The notes under the pieces were generated by a model, which was given only the letters and a program-made list of their open reading frames with translations, was not told the origin of the DNA and did not search any database. Shown piece after piece: positions 48,825-60,400 of a stretch of 64,000 bases of DNA. The number at the start of each line of letters is the position of its first letter. The first letter of the stretch is position 1. The stretch is taken from positions 142,501 through 206,500 of the forward strand of contig CM075186.1 in the NCBI GenBank assembly GCA_037577475.1. The letters run 5' to 3'. The translations under genes and the position numbers were made by a program. This DNA comes from Chaunax sp. Z400. Its lineage: Eukaryota > Chordata > Actinopteri > Lophiiformes > Chaunacidae.

Positions 48825-51800
48825 CAGCAGTAGGACCGATGGTATATTGTATTTTTAGACGTTTCAATCGGTTTATAGACGCTGTTTGTGTCCGGAGAAG
48901 ATCGTTAGTCTGGAAATAAACCGTTCAGCCTGTCAGATATTAACAACCGGCTGAAAAACTCTTTATAATGACGCTAAACAGCTAGCAGCCAGTCGGCTAA
49001 GCTAACAGGCTAACCTGCCTGTCCTTGTTAATGGTTGCAAACCCAGAATAAATATAAGCAGTAAATATTAGTATTGGTCGTATAGTGTTTTTGTGTCGTC
49101 TACGACAGAAATCAAAGTTTGTTAGAAAAATATTCATAATCAAGAAATAAACAGCAAAGAGCGAAAAGCAGGAAGAAAAACATGATAATTAATATAATAA
49201 TAATAAATGCCTTGTTAGCGTCTCCTAGGAGATAAAACCAGGTGTATTTTCATCCCTGAATATTTCCTCCTGGTACCTGACAGTAAACGCAGCAAGATGA
49301 AGTATCCAGTACAACCAGAGTAGATGTACTGCAGGACTGTAGTAGATAACGTGGTGTCTCCTCTCACAGCTCAGGACAGCATACTGGAGCCACTGTGTTT
49401 TCCAGAGCAGCTAGCTGATGGAACCAGTGCTCCCAGTTTACAGGGTCCCACTTCAGAGCTGCTGGTGTGTCTGTTCTGTCCCGAGTCCATCCCTCTGCCA
49501 CAGAAAGACGTCCTCCTCAAACACCTGCTGCTGGAGCACAAGATGGTCATCGCTGACGTCAAACTGATCGCAGACCTGCCCAAGTATGAAGAACACCCAG
49601 AACTCAATACACTCTGAACAGAAAGTCTGATCTCAGACCAGCATGAATGGATCAATACTTCTACGGTTTTACATCTTTAAATCTGACTTACTCAGCAGGA
49701 TGCAGTATTCAGTCATTATACATAAATATTTGACAGTAGTTACTGTTTATTGACTGGAGTCATACTGAGGTTAGGGGTGAGAGTTCAGGACAAAATGAAC
49801 CTAAAAACTATTTAATCACCATCAGGATCCATGTCTGTGGTTTTAAACATTGTGTAGTCCAACTGGAAGCAGTCCAGGAGTTTCTACATTTGAACCCTGA
49901 ACATGAGAACAACCAACATTCAGGTTCCCCTTAGAACCAGAGCAAGAGACATTTTCACCCCTGCAGCAGCAGACAGCAATCAAAAGCAGTTAATTAATTT
50001 TTCATCTACCTCATTACATAATAAAAAAGACTTCACTATTTGAAATTCAGTTTAGAGGGTTTGATAGCAGAATGCTAACCTGTTTGTCTTGTGCTAACAT
50101 CCTGCTAACATCTTAACGTCAGTTTCAGCATCACTTTTTGCTTTTCTGTCTAAATGTTGTCAGTCCTGGTTTTTCACATGTTTACACATCTTATATAAAC
50201 TATGTCTAAAATCATTTAAATGTTTTATGTAATTTTGAGAAAAGTATTCATATTACTTTCAGTTCGTAACTCTACTAACCAGGTCAGTACTTTTGTGTCT
50301 AAAGAGTCGGAATAAAAACTTAATCCTCGTCCAAAAAGCTGAAAGACGACATGAAAGAAGTCGACTTCAGGTTTTCTGTGAAAAGTTAGTTTTGAAGTTC
50401 TTTATGTTGATTTAAAGCTCTAGAATGGTAGAGAAAGAGTTCTCCAACTGTTCAAGTCTTGTCAGGAAAACCTCATTGTCATGGTGACGGTGAGCAGTGC
50501 TGATGTCTGTGATGCATTTCCTGTCATCCTTCAGGTACATGCTGTACTGGAAGGGCAGATTCTTGGAGCAGCCGCTTACAGAGTTCTGCAGCGTGATAAA
50601 GACCAACTCCACCGGTCCAGTTGGTGAGTTCATTGACACTCAGACAACCCACTACTTCTTCTGAGGAAACATCCAGCCTTAACTACGACTCTTAGTTCTA
50701 ACTAGCTGATGCTTTTTGTATGAATGTCAGGGAGAATTAATTTTTGAGGTGTCAAATTTGCTAGACAAAGTCAAAAGTCCAAAAATACTTAACTGGAAAA
50801 ACTATTCCTATTCAGAAATGATTACACCATGATCCAAATTAATATATTTCCATCAGCGATTATTTCTGTCAGCAGGGGGGCAGCTGTCCTCATGAGGACT
50901 CAGGTGACGAGTCCAGTGAGAAATGTGACAGCTAGCTAACTCATTAGCTGATTAGCTAACTTGTCACATTACATTGAATGATTTCTGGTCAGCTCACATA
51001 GTACTGACAATGACCATTGGATGGAGACATAACACTCAGATTTCCCGTTGGCTACATATTGATCATATCTGTGAACAGTTAACTGTAATTGTCTTCTTTT
51101 GACTGATCAATCCACTGTGGTTATCAACAGATCAATAGTCATAGATCAGTTTTAACATGAAGAGACAGAGAGCTGCTCTACCGTTAACCAATCTGTGATT
51201 TTCACTCTGTCAGTACTCACATTCGGTATTCATTGCAGAACATTTTACGTTAGCTTCAGCTGCAGAAGCTCGTTGAGCTCTGATTAAACAGAGAAATTGG
51301 TCACAGCCTAGCGATTGCTACTAGCGACTTCACAGCATCCATTAGACGGGCTAGAACCTGCTGGTTCTTGCTCACCTCTTCGTTGTGATGTCATAACTAT
51401 CCAATAGCTCTTGTCCATCTGTGATCCTGACGAAGCTGAAAGAGTTTCATCGTCTCTGAGGATAAAACATGTCCGTATTGTCATCAGGATGGAGCAGACG
51501 ACAGCCGTAGCAGAACAAGGTGTTAGCTTTTCACAGCCTTCTAGCCCTGTTTTCCTTCCCAACTATCCCTACACCAGGTCACATATGATGAGTTAGCGCA
51601 GATCACGCTGAACCTGAGGGTCCATCAGGACAACCCAGCCATTTTCTATCAGAATGAAATCACCTGAAGGGGATGCTATAAAACATGTCTGATTGGATGA
51701 TGATATTTTGATCTTGATCTTGTCCTCACAGAGAAACAGGAGGACTACTTCCTGCTGTGTGACGTCCTTCCAGAGGATCGAATCCTCCGAGAGAGGCTCC

Positions 51801-54800
51801 AACAGAAACGACTGGTCAGGATCTGATCCCACATCCACCATCAAACTCACCTCCAGTCATTCTTTGATTGTCTGCCATGAATCCACAACCTGTAGAGACC
51901 AGTCCAGTCCTCCAGGATCTGATTCAGTGTTGGTCTTCACAGGAGGAGGTTCTGGAGCAGCAGCAGGTGGAGAGAGAAGACAGCAGCTTCCATCATGTCT
52001 GCATGTTCTGCAGTGAAGAGTTCACTGGAAACAGGTTAGGGGAAAAGGAAACACAGGGATCATAAAGTTTTAACATGTCATCATTAAGGATGTGAATTTA
52101 TTAGAAAAATATCAAAGGATTAATTTTCTGCTAAAGCTGCTCAACAGAAATCAACAATGTCTCTCAGCTGTCAATCAAACACTTCATAAATGTTTAGTGT
52201 CATGTTTACAGGTCGACTCTGTTGAACCACATGGCCCGAGATCATTCCTTCAGCATCGGCCTGCCGGACAACATCGTCTACAGCAAACAGTTTCTGGAGA
52301 CACTGCAGAGCAAACTGGACCAGTGAGACCACACATTCAAACTGTACCAGTGAGACCACACCATTCAAACTGTACCAGTGAGACCGCACATTCAAACTGG
52401 ACCAGTGAGACCACACATTCAAACTGTACCAGTGAGACCACACCATTCAAACTGGACCAGTGAGACCACACATTCAAACTGTACCAGTGAGACCACACAT
52501 TCAAACTGTACCAGTGAGACCACACCATTCAAACTGTACCAGTGAGACCGCACATTCAAACTGGACCAGTGAGACCACAGGAGCTACAGACATATGTAGT
52601 GTGTGTATACATATATACTTGCTCAAGGATACTTCGACTTGTAGTCTTGAAGGGGCTGGGGATCGAACCACTGACCTTTGGTTCCGTGAGCGACCGCTCT
52701 ACCTCCTGAGCCACAGCCGCCCCCTAACAGATGCAGCAGTGAACAGCTGTCGCACTTTTTCTCCAGAAATTGCAGTTATTAATTATTAGTTACTTATTAT
52801 ATAATTATAGTTATTATTAATACTAGTTTTTAATATAATTATTGTAACATTTGTGAAGTTATTTTAGCTTGTAGTCGATACCCCTGGTGTGTCACATTGT
52901 GGCAGATGGACCAGGATGTTCATTGTGACCCTGTTCTCCAGCTGACCTGTGGATGCTAAGATGGATGCTAACGTTTACTGTGCTCCTGTCAGTCTGCAGT
53001 GTTTGTACTGTGAGAAAACCTTCCGAGATAAAACCACGCTGAAGGATCACATGAGGAAGAAAGCTCACCGCCGCATCAACGCCAACAACCACGAGTACGA
53101 CCGCTTCTACGTCATCAACTACCTGGTAACACAACAAACACACCGACTGATTGGAGACAAGAATGAAATGTGTGTTCTACTGAGATCCAGTCTGGACTCG
53201 GTTTGGGTTAAACCACCAGAAAAGTTTCACTCATCACTGAAACCTGGCTCTCTGCTGGAGACCAGGAAAATCTGCCACATGTGATAGCGCTGCTCAGTGT
53301 TACCATGACAACATGATGTGTGATAAACAAATATTGAGCTGCCTATTTTAGCTCTGGTGCTAACCTCGCAGTCACTATAATAGTGGGTATGTTTCCTGAT
53401 TTGTCCAATCAGGTCAGGTTCTAAGTTTTAAATTGTTACGCCCCCATTTAAGTGGCCCTAAGCTAACAATTTACCAGCTCTGACCCAAAGTAACCACAGA
53501 AAAGACACCTTCAATATGACCAAAACCATGGGATTTATTAACAAAAATGTTAACATAAAAGCTAAAACAAATCCCAGGCTGAGAGGCATCATGACCAACT
53601 GTCCCACTCCATAACCCTCTCCTCTGATGCTGGACTGGAGCCTTTAGCACTTCTCTCAGGCCAGGTGCACCTCGTGATCACTCCATGAGCAACACCTGGG
53701 CAGAGCTAGAAAGGAAAGGAAGAGGAGGGGAGAAGAGGAAACAGTACAGAAAACATACAGCCGTAACAAAATGGACAGAAGTGTTAGGACACGCCCCATC
53801 TGAGGAGGGTGAAACGTGTACACATGTACGTGCACCGCTAGATGAGGTCATTAAGAACCTCAGTGTTCACCTGTTGGCGGGAGGATGTGTGTCAACCAAC
53901 AGTCTAAAAACATCTTCAGTGACAAAAAACATGTCCTCACTTTTCACAATCTGGAACTAAGAAACGTTTTAAGTTTTTAAGGTGATGACAGATGACCAAT
54001 CATCAGACTCGTTAATTCACAGAAGAATTGTTTCAGCTCTAGACGTCTGTTGGGTGGAGACTCAGGGTTTTTGTGTCTCCTGTCAGGAGCTGGGGAAGAC
54101 CTGGGAGGACGTCCAGAGTGAGGATGACCGTGAGCTGGTAGATGATGAAGATGAGTAAGTATCAGCTCTGTGTGAACTCATTCAGCTTCAGTGACCACCT
54201 CTGAGGAAGTGAACCAGCTGTTTCTTATCCCGTCTGTCTGATGTCTCTCTGTCGTCCACAGTGATTGGTCGGACTGGCAAGCTCATCCGGTCTCTGCTGT
54301 GTGTCTGTTCTGTAACCATCAGTCAGAGACGATGGACCAGATCTACACACACATGAAGGTAGAACCACAAACACTGGTGGTAGATTTTACTGAACACAGG
54401 AACAGATGAAGACATCAGCAGCCTGATCTCCTACAGCCTCAAACACCTCACATAGCCATCAGGCCATCTACAGCCATCCCTTCATCACTAGTGTGTAACC
54501 AGCAGAGTGTGCATCATTGCTAGCGCGTAACCAGCAGAGTGTGCGTCATCGCTAGTGCGTAAGCAGCAGAATGTGCGTCATCGCTAGTGCGTAAGCAGCA
54601 GAGTGTGCGTCATCGCTAGTGCGTAACCAGCAGAGTGTGCGTTATCGCTAGTGCGTAACCAGAGTGTACGTGTCATCGCTAGTGCGTAACCAGAGTGTAC
54701 GTCATCGCTAGTGTGTAACCAGAGTGTACGTCATCGCTAGTGCGAAACCAGCAGAGTGTGCGTCATCGCTAGTGCGTAACCAGCAGAGTGTGCGTCATCG

Positions 54801-57199
54801 CTAGTGCGTAACCAGCAGAGTGTGCGTCATCCATAGTGCGAAACCAGCAGAGTGTGCGTCATCGCTAGTGCGAAACCAGCAGAGTGTGCGTCATCGCTAG
54901 TGCGTAACCAGCAGAGTGTGCGTCATCGCTAGTGCGTAACCAGCAGAGTGTGCGTCATCCATAGTGCGAAACCAGCAGAGTGTGCGTCATCGCTAGTGCG
55001 AAACCAGCAGAGTGTGCGTCATCGCTAGTGCGTAACCAGCAGAGTGTGCGTCATCCATAGTGCGAAACCAGCAGAGTGTGCGTCATCGCTAGTGCCTAAC
55101 CAGCAGAGTGTGCGTCATCGCTAGTGCGTAACCAGCAGAGTGTGCGTCATCCATAGTGCGAAACCAGCAGAGTGTGCGTCATCGCTAGTGCGAAACCAGC
55201 AGAGTGTGCGTCATCGCTAGTGCGAAACCAGCAGAGTGTGCGTCATCGCTAGTGCGAAACCAGCAGAGTGTGCGTCATCGCTAGTGCGAAACCAGCAGAG
55301 TGTGCTTCATCCCTAGTGCGTAACCAGCAGATTGTGCGTCATCGCTAGTGTGTAACCAGAGTGTACGTCATCGCTAGTGTGTAACCAGAGTGTACGTCAT
55401 CGCTAGTGTGTAACCAGAGTGTACGTCATCGCTGGTGTGTAACCATCATCACCTCTCACTTATCATGGCCGCTGTTGTTGACAGACTAGTGATAAAGATG
55501 TGAGAAAACATCCGTTGTCTGTCCTGCCAGCCTTTAACCTGAATGTTTTCTTTGCTCCTGTGGTTTCAGGACGCTCATGGCTTCGACCTCCATCAGCTGA
55601 GGACACAACTCAGTGAGTAAAATAAACACGTGTGCACCATCTGTGAAGTGATCAGCAGTTTAGTAGGAGTGGTCACTTATGACATATGAACAAGTATCTG
55701 GTGTTAATATGTGGTCTATATATGTTACCGTGTCTCGCATAGGTCTCAGGTTCTACCAGCAGGTCAAACTGGTGAACTTCATCCGCCGGCAGATCCACCA
55801 GAACCGCTGCTACGGCTGCCAGGAGAAGTTTGACTCCAGAGACGACGTCATCCGTCACATCGTGGCTGAAGGTCATGTGATGAAGCTGCCTGACGCGTCG
55901 ACATGGAACCAGCCGCAGTAAGTTCAGGTTCATGTTGCTGTCACTGCCACTGGGTGGAGTTTTCCATGAACACCAGTGAGAGATGACATCATTGCTGTAG
56001 CCATTGCTGGTGCTACCACTAGAGGGCGCTAGTGTTGGAAACACCTCCTTAAGATATAGATTTAAGTTTTTTGTTTGTTTGGAATAGTGAAAAATTGCAC
56101 CATAATAAAAGTAAACTCTTCACGTCCAGTTTTTGTCAGTTACCACACTGATCTCATGTCAGCCAATCAGGACACAGAAACACAAACTGATGATTATTGT
56201 TCAGAGACAACACTGAATGTAAATTTGCTCAGAAATATGACAGACTCCTGCTGATGTTCTAATCAAACATTAAGTTATCCATTAATAGCTGTCTGTTTCC
56301 ACGGTAACAGAGGGTAAACACAGGACACGACTTAATACGAGACACGACTAAACACGGGACATGACTAAACACGGGACGCGGCTATGAAGTACTGGCTGAT
56401 TACTGTAGTATTCAGTATTTGTATGTTTTCATAATCAGTGTGTTTTTGTTCTGTATAAAATAACTAAATCAAGTGTTTAGACTCTGGTCTCGCTGCCTTG
56501 TTATTTCATACATGAAGAAAATCTGGTTGATGTATGTAAAGTAGCAGCCAATAGAAAAACGTATGTGAAGTACAAGCACTTCAAAATGTAACCTTAGTGT
56601 GTACACTTTGACCTACCGGTTATTCTAAAAAGATGACTTTTGACTGCAAATGTACATATGTTCCAAATATTATCAATGTGATTGATTAATAGAGCAACAA
56701 TCTGTATCACAATAAGTGGTACGATTTAATCAATCACAATACTGCAAACAAAACCTTATTTTTCTACATTTTAATTCTAATTTAAGGAAAACTGTCAAAG
56801 TATCGAGGAGACATCATCACATGTATGAAATGTATGTCAACTGAAGATGGACTGTAACACTGCCATCTAGTGGTCAGAATGTTCATGTTTTTATCTCTTC
56901 TATTCATCTATGGACACATTTATAGTTTGTTTTAATAAAAACTGTCCTTTGACATATTTAGAACCACTCATATGTAAATCTAAAGGAAACCTCTGACTCT
57001 CCTCAGGTATTATTTCCCCACATATGAGAACGACGCCCTCCTTTGTACCCTGTCTGACAGCGGCGAGGATGAAAGAGATGAGACGAATCGCTGCGAGGAC
57101 GTCTCGGTCATCGCAGAGGACATCTCCAACCTGAGGGCACTGAAACAGACCAGCATCCTCAACCAACTGCTGAAGAGCAGAAGCTCCTGCAGCAGCTAG
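48814..57199 (+). CDS. znf277: Zinc finger protein 277 (ZNF277), complete
   Basis: A nuclear C2H2 protein; published work links its family to Polycomb/BMI1 and to RPS2 binding. Twelve exons join in phase: 48814-48841, 49370-49583, 50535-50623, 51732-51814, 51943-52034, 52212-52322, 52993-53125, 54087-54154, 54262-54358, 55570-55612, 55743-55917 and 57007-57199, giving 441 residues (human about 450). Five C2H2 fingers are visible: Cys43/Cys46/His61/His66, Cys158/Cys161/His175/His180, Cys209/Cys212/His225/His231, Cys287/Cys290/His303/His308 and Cys342/Cys345/His358/His364. Family blocks include YFLLCDVLPEDRILRE, CLYCEKTFRDKTTLKDHMRK, YDRFYVINYLELGK, FYQQVKLVNFIRRQIHQ and YYFPTYENDALLCTLSDS. Exon 1 codes only nine residues. 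Exon 4 uses a weak donor (gtcagg). The intron after exon 6 starts inside a tandem repeat. Confidence 0.96.
52311..52580 (+). repeat. znf277: 27/28-bp tandem repeat containing the znf277 exon 6 donor
   Basis: Ten gtgagacc copies follow each other at 27-28 base steps, starting with the real donor at 52323. The exon's own last bases (aaactggacca) are part of the unit, so every copy recreates cca followed by gtgaga. In the exon frame the next codons read CAG TGA, so any downstream donor would add an immediate stop. Confidence 0.93.
52620..52730 (+). repeat. Common fish dispersed repeat
   Basis: The words gggatcgaaccactgacctt and gaccgctctacctcctgagc then cacagccgcc are a widespread fish interspersed repeat, tRNA-like in style (reverse B-box-like gatcgaacc). 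It is not an intact tRNA gene. Confidence 0.6.
53430..53965. repeat. Probable dispersed repeat in znf277 intron 7
   Basis: The phrases gaccaaaaccatgggatttatt, caggccaggtgcacctcg and gagcaacacctgggcag look like a mobile-element remnant. The open frame at 53685-53960 has no recognisable domain. No second copy lies in this window, so the class is unknown. Confidence 0.35.
54485..55445. repeat. 32-bp minisatellite in znf277 intron 9
   Basis: About 29 copies of a 32-base unit (agtgcgtaaccagcagagtg then tgcgtcatcgct), with 28-base copies lacking gcag at both ends. Variants gcgaaacc and catccatag recur in a pattern suggesting a higher-order unit of three to four copies. There are no spacers, so it is not a CRISPR array. 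Confidence 0.95.
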
Positions 57200-57204
57200 G
57201 ATGA

Positions 57205-57355
57205 TGGTTGGACTGGAGGGAGGAGACGATTGGAGGTCAGACTGGAGGGAGGAGACAGAGGTCAGACTGGAGGGAGGAGACAGTCAGAGGTCAGACTGGA
57301 GGGAGGAGACAGAGGTCAGACTGGAGGGAGGAGACGATCGGAGGTCAGACTGGTT
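57205..57355. repeat. 25-bp minisatellite in the znf277 3' UTR
   Basis: About six copies of gactggagggaggagac followed by agaggtca or gatcggaggtca, starting a few bases after the znf277 stop at 57199. The strand is purine-rich (gga). Confidence 0.9.
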
Positions 57356-57453
57356 GGTCTCTGAAGTCCATTGAACCAACAAAGATCAAGTAAAAACGGT
57401 CTTCTATTGTACACCAGAAACAAACGGCGTCCTCCAGCTGTCGTCTCCTCTGT

Positions 57454-60400
57454 CTACTTGACTGTCTTGTTGCTTTTAGCTGCTACAATGTTCTGCATTG
57501 CCTTTCCCAGTGAAACCTGTCGTATGGAGGAACCGAACTGGAGCGTGCTCAGCGTTTCCACCATGTCCTTAACGTCTGGACTCACGTTGACAAACACGCA
57601 GCACTGTAGAGAAACCATAGGATGCGGCTGTTAGTAACGTAGCTGATGCTCTGTTTAGTTTAATATCATAGTCACAGATATTTACAGATACTTTGTGTGA
57701 ATGAAAAAGGAGCCTGTCTGTTCTGGTTTAACTCATTAACTGTCAGTAATGTGTATCCAATAAAAAAACGATTGTTTAGGCAACACAAGTGATCTGTGAA
57801 CAAACCATAAATATGAGCAATCAAATTGTCTCTGTGACAGTTGTTGTTGTTCTGACAGTTCTTAAGGGGTCCTTTGGAGAACCCTGCGCTGTCAGCAGCT
57901 AAACTCAAGAACTTCAAACACCACCACAAAAAAGACCCTTCTCTACACCGCCTTTGGTTTACCCCGAACACAACAACGGCGTGTGATGGAAACGTAACAT
58001 AGCATCGTCAGCGTCCACTGTGGTGTCTTTGACTTACCTGTTAACTAGTATCACCTGCTAACTGGTACCACCTGCTAACTGCTACTAGCTGCTAATTGGT
58101 AACATCTGCTAACTGCTACTAGCTGCTGATTGGTACTACCTGCTAATAGCTTAGCTACTAGCTGCTTTTTAAACATATGAGTTGCACACATAGCACATCA
58201 TTAAAACTGGGAACAACAATGCCCCCCCCCCACACACACACACACACACACACATTAAACCTTTACATAACATTTATACAGTGAGGAGCAATAAAGGAGC
58301 GACGGTCCCGCCCTGAACAGGAGGTGTAAAAGGCGTGAGAGCTTATCACCTTTGCGTCTCCACTGAGGCAGGACTGCAGCAGGTGGGTGAGTTTAGAGTT
58401 CCTGTACGGGACGTGAAGGGCTTTAAACTTCAGAGCGCTGAACACCTGGAGAAGAGATGGGACATTCAGGAAGAAAATAGAGAGCAGGTTAGCACTGCTA
58501 TTGTTAGCCTAAATGGGCTACATTCCCAAACAATAACGTAGCCAATGATGTGCTCCTTTTCCTTGGAGGTAATGATCACGACTGCAGGTCAGTAGCTAGT
58601 TAGCCAGACATGCTAACAGTTGCTAATGTTTAGAGCAGAAAAACAGTTTTTCAGTGTATGTTTATGTTTAGACTACCTGCATCTTTAAGACCTGCAGCTA
58701 ACCCATGTGACCTCCAGGTGAGTCTCTGTACCTGTCCCAGTGCTGTCAGTGACTTATTGATGGCAGCTGCCTCCACCAGCCTCTGACCCTCAGCTTCAGT
58801 CTTAGAGATTCGTTCAGATCCAGCTAGGTCACACAAGGTGAGGGTACCTCGAGAAGTCAGTCCTGACACCTGGTCTGAACCCTCCACCTCCAGCGCCACC
58901 AGCAGGTGAGACCGAGAACTGAAGATGGAAGAGCATTTCATCAATCCTGCTCTTCATCAGTTGTTTTTTCACCTGTTAGCATGAGAGCAGCACCTGTGTG
59001 TGTTCATCTTGGTCGAGGCGATCTTTCTGTTCTTTTCTCCCGTCTCCATGACGCTGAGGATGTCAGCCTCGGTCTGGACCTGGATCTGGGTCAGTCCTGG
59101 GACAGACACTGTCTTCCCCTGGACTCTGATGTCCAGAGCAGCGCCGGAGCTCTTGGTCAGCAGGTCATTCAGACTGTCGTTATAAATCTCCAACATGGAA
59201 ATCTGTTGAAGATGAGCAGAAATGTATAATATCAAACCACATTATCATCAACACCCTGAGACTGCAAATGTAGAACGCACAGGATCATTTCCTGGGTGAA
59301 TCCGCCTAAATTTTTTATATTTCATTATTTTATTCTGTGAAAAATGTCCCATAACAAATAATATTATACCAACATGACCAGAGGTCAGCCCTTAACATAG
59401 AAACATGATTAAAAGTTTAAACTGGTCACTTGGTATCTAGACTGGTGTTCAGGAAATCCCATTTAGGTTTGGGGTCATTTTGGCTGGTTTCAGATTTTAT
59501 AATGTGTATTGCAGGAATGTTGACAGAATGGGTGACATCATTGTTAGAGTGGTGACATTATCATTAGAGTGGAGGGCAGCTGTAAAATGGTCTAAAATCT
59601 TCTCTTTAAATTGTTCTCACTCCCTCAGTTTTTACTCCACATCCATAATGTTGACATGAAAATGTAGTAAAATTTGTGCTGGTTCTAGTGATGCTAATTT
59701 GGAAGCTAACAGACAAACACTTCTGGCTCAGGGAGGCCCCGAGCAACAGGAAGTCCAACCAACTGCCTCATCAGCTCCCATTTGAACTTTGAGCTGAAAA
59801 TAGTGGAGGAAAGCAGACAGTAGCAGTTTTCTCTCTGCTGTCATGTTGACATTTTGAACTTGATCCATACAAATGATAGATCTACATGTTCAGCAGCTTC
59901 TTAGGATGCTGACGGTGTCTCATTTTAACAAGACCACCTACAGGGTTTGGATCAGGCTGTCTGGTTCCAGTGCTGCTTTAGGGACTTTCTCTGTCTACCT
60001 CCATGAGTTGGCATTTTCAGGACCAGATACAGTTACACACAGCTGAAGCTGATTGGCTGATTAAACCTCCAATCAGATTACTCCTGTTCTCATTGGTCCA
60101 TTCATGTTCAGATAGTTTTGGAAACTGGACCTACTACAACGGCTCAAACTAAAAAGTCAGAAACTTCGGACCAAATGTGGCGAATGTGAACGCATCCTTA
60201 GTATTCATGTGTCAGTCTGAGTTATTTTTAATGTCTGGATTGTAGTACTACTAGAACTACTACTACCACTACTAGAACTACTACTACCACTACTAGAACT
60301 ACTGCTACTACTAGAACTATTACTACTAGAACTACTACTACTAGAACTATTACTACTAGAACTACTACTACTAGAACTACAACTACTACCACTAGAACTA

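Noticed and set aside
52092..52463. 123-residue plus-strand frame over znf277 exon 6
   Set aside because: Wrong frame for the zinc-finger exon; its tail (SETTHSNCTSETT) is the tandem repeat.
52640..52725. tRNA gene
   Set aside because: Only B-box-like wording in reverse is present; no cloverleaf could be drawn and the sequence matches a dispersed fish repeat.
54485..55445. CRISPR-like array
   Set aside because: Units are directly adjacent with no unique spacers, the host is a vertebrate, and unit variants show ordinary minisatellite evolution. The same applies to 33215-34060, 40985-41452 and 13189-13605.
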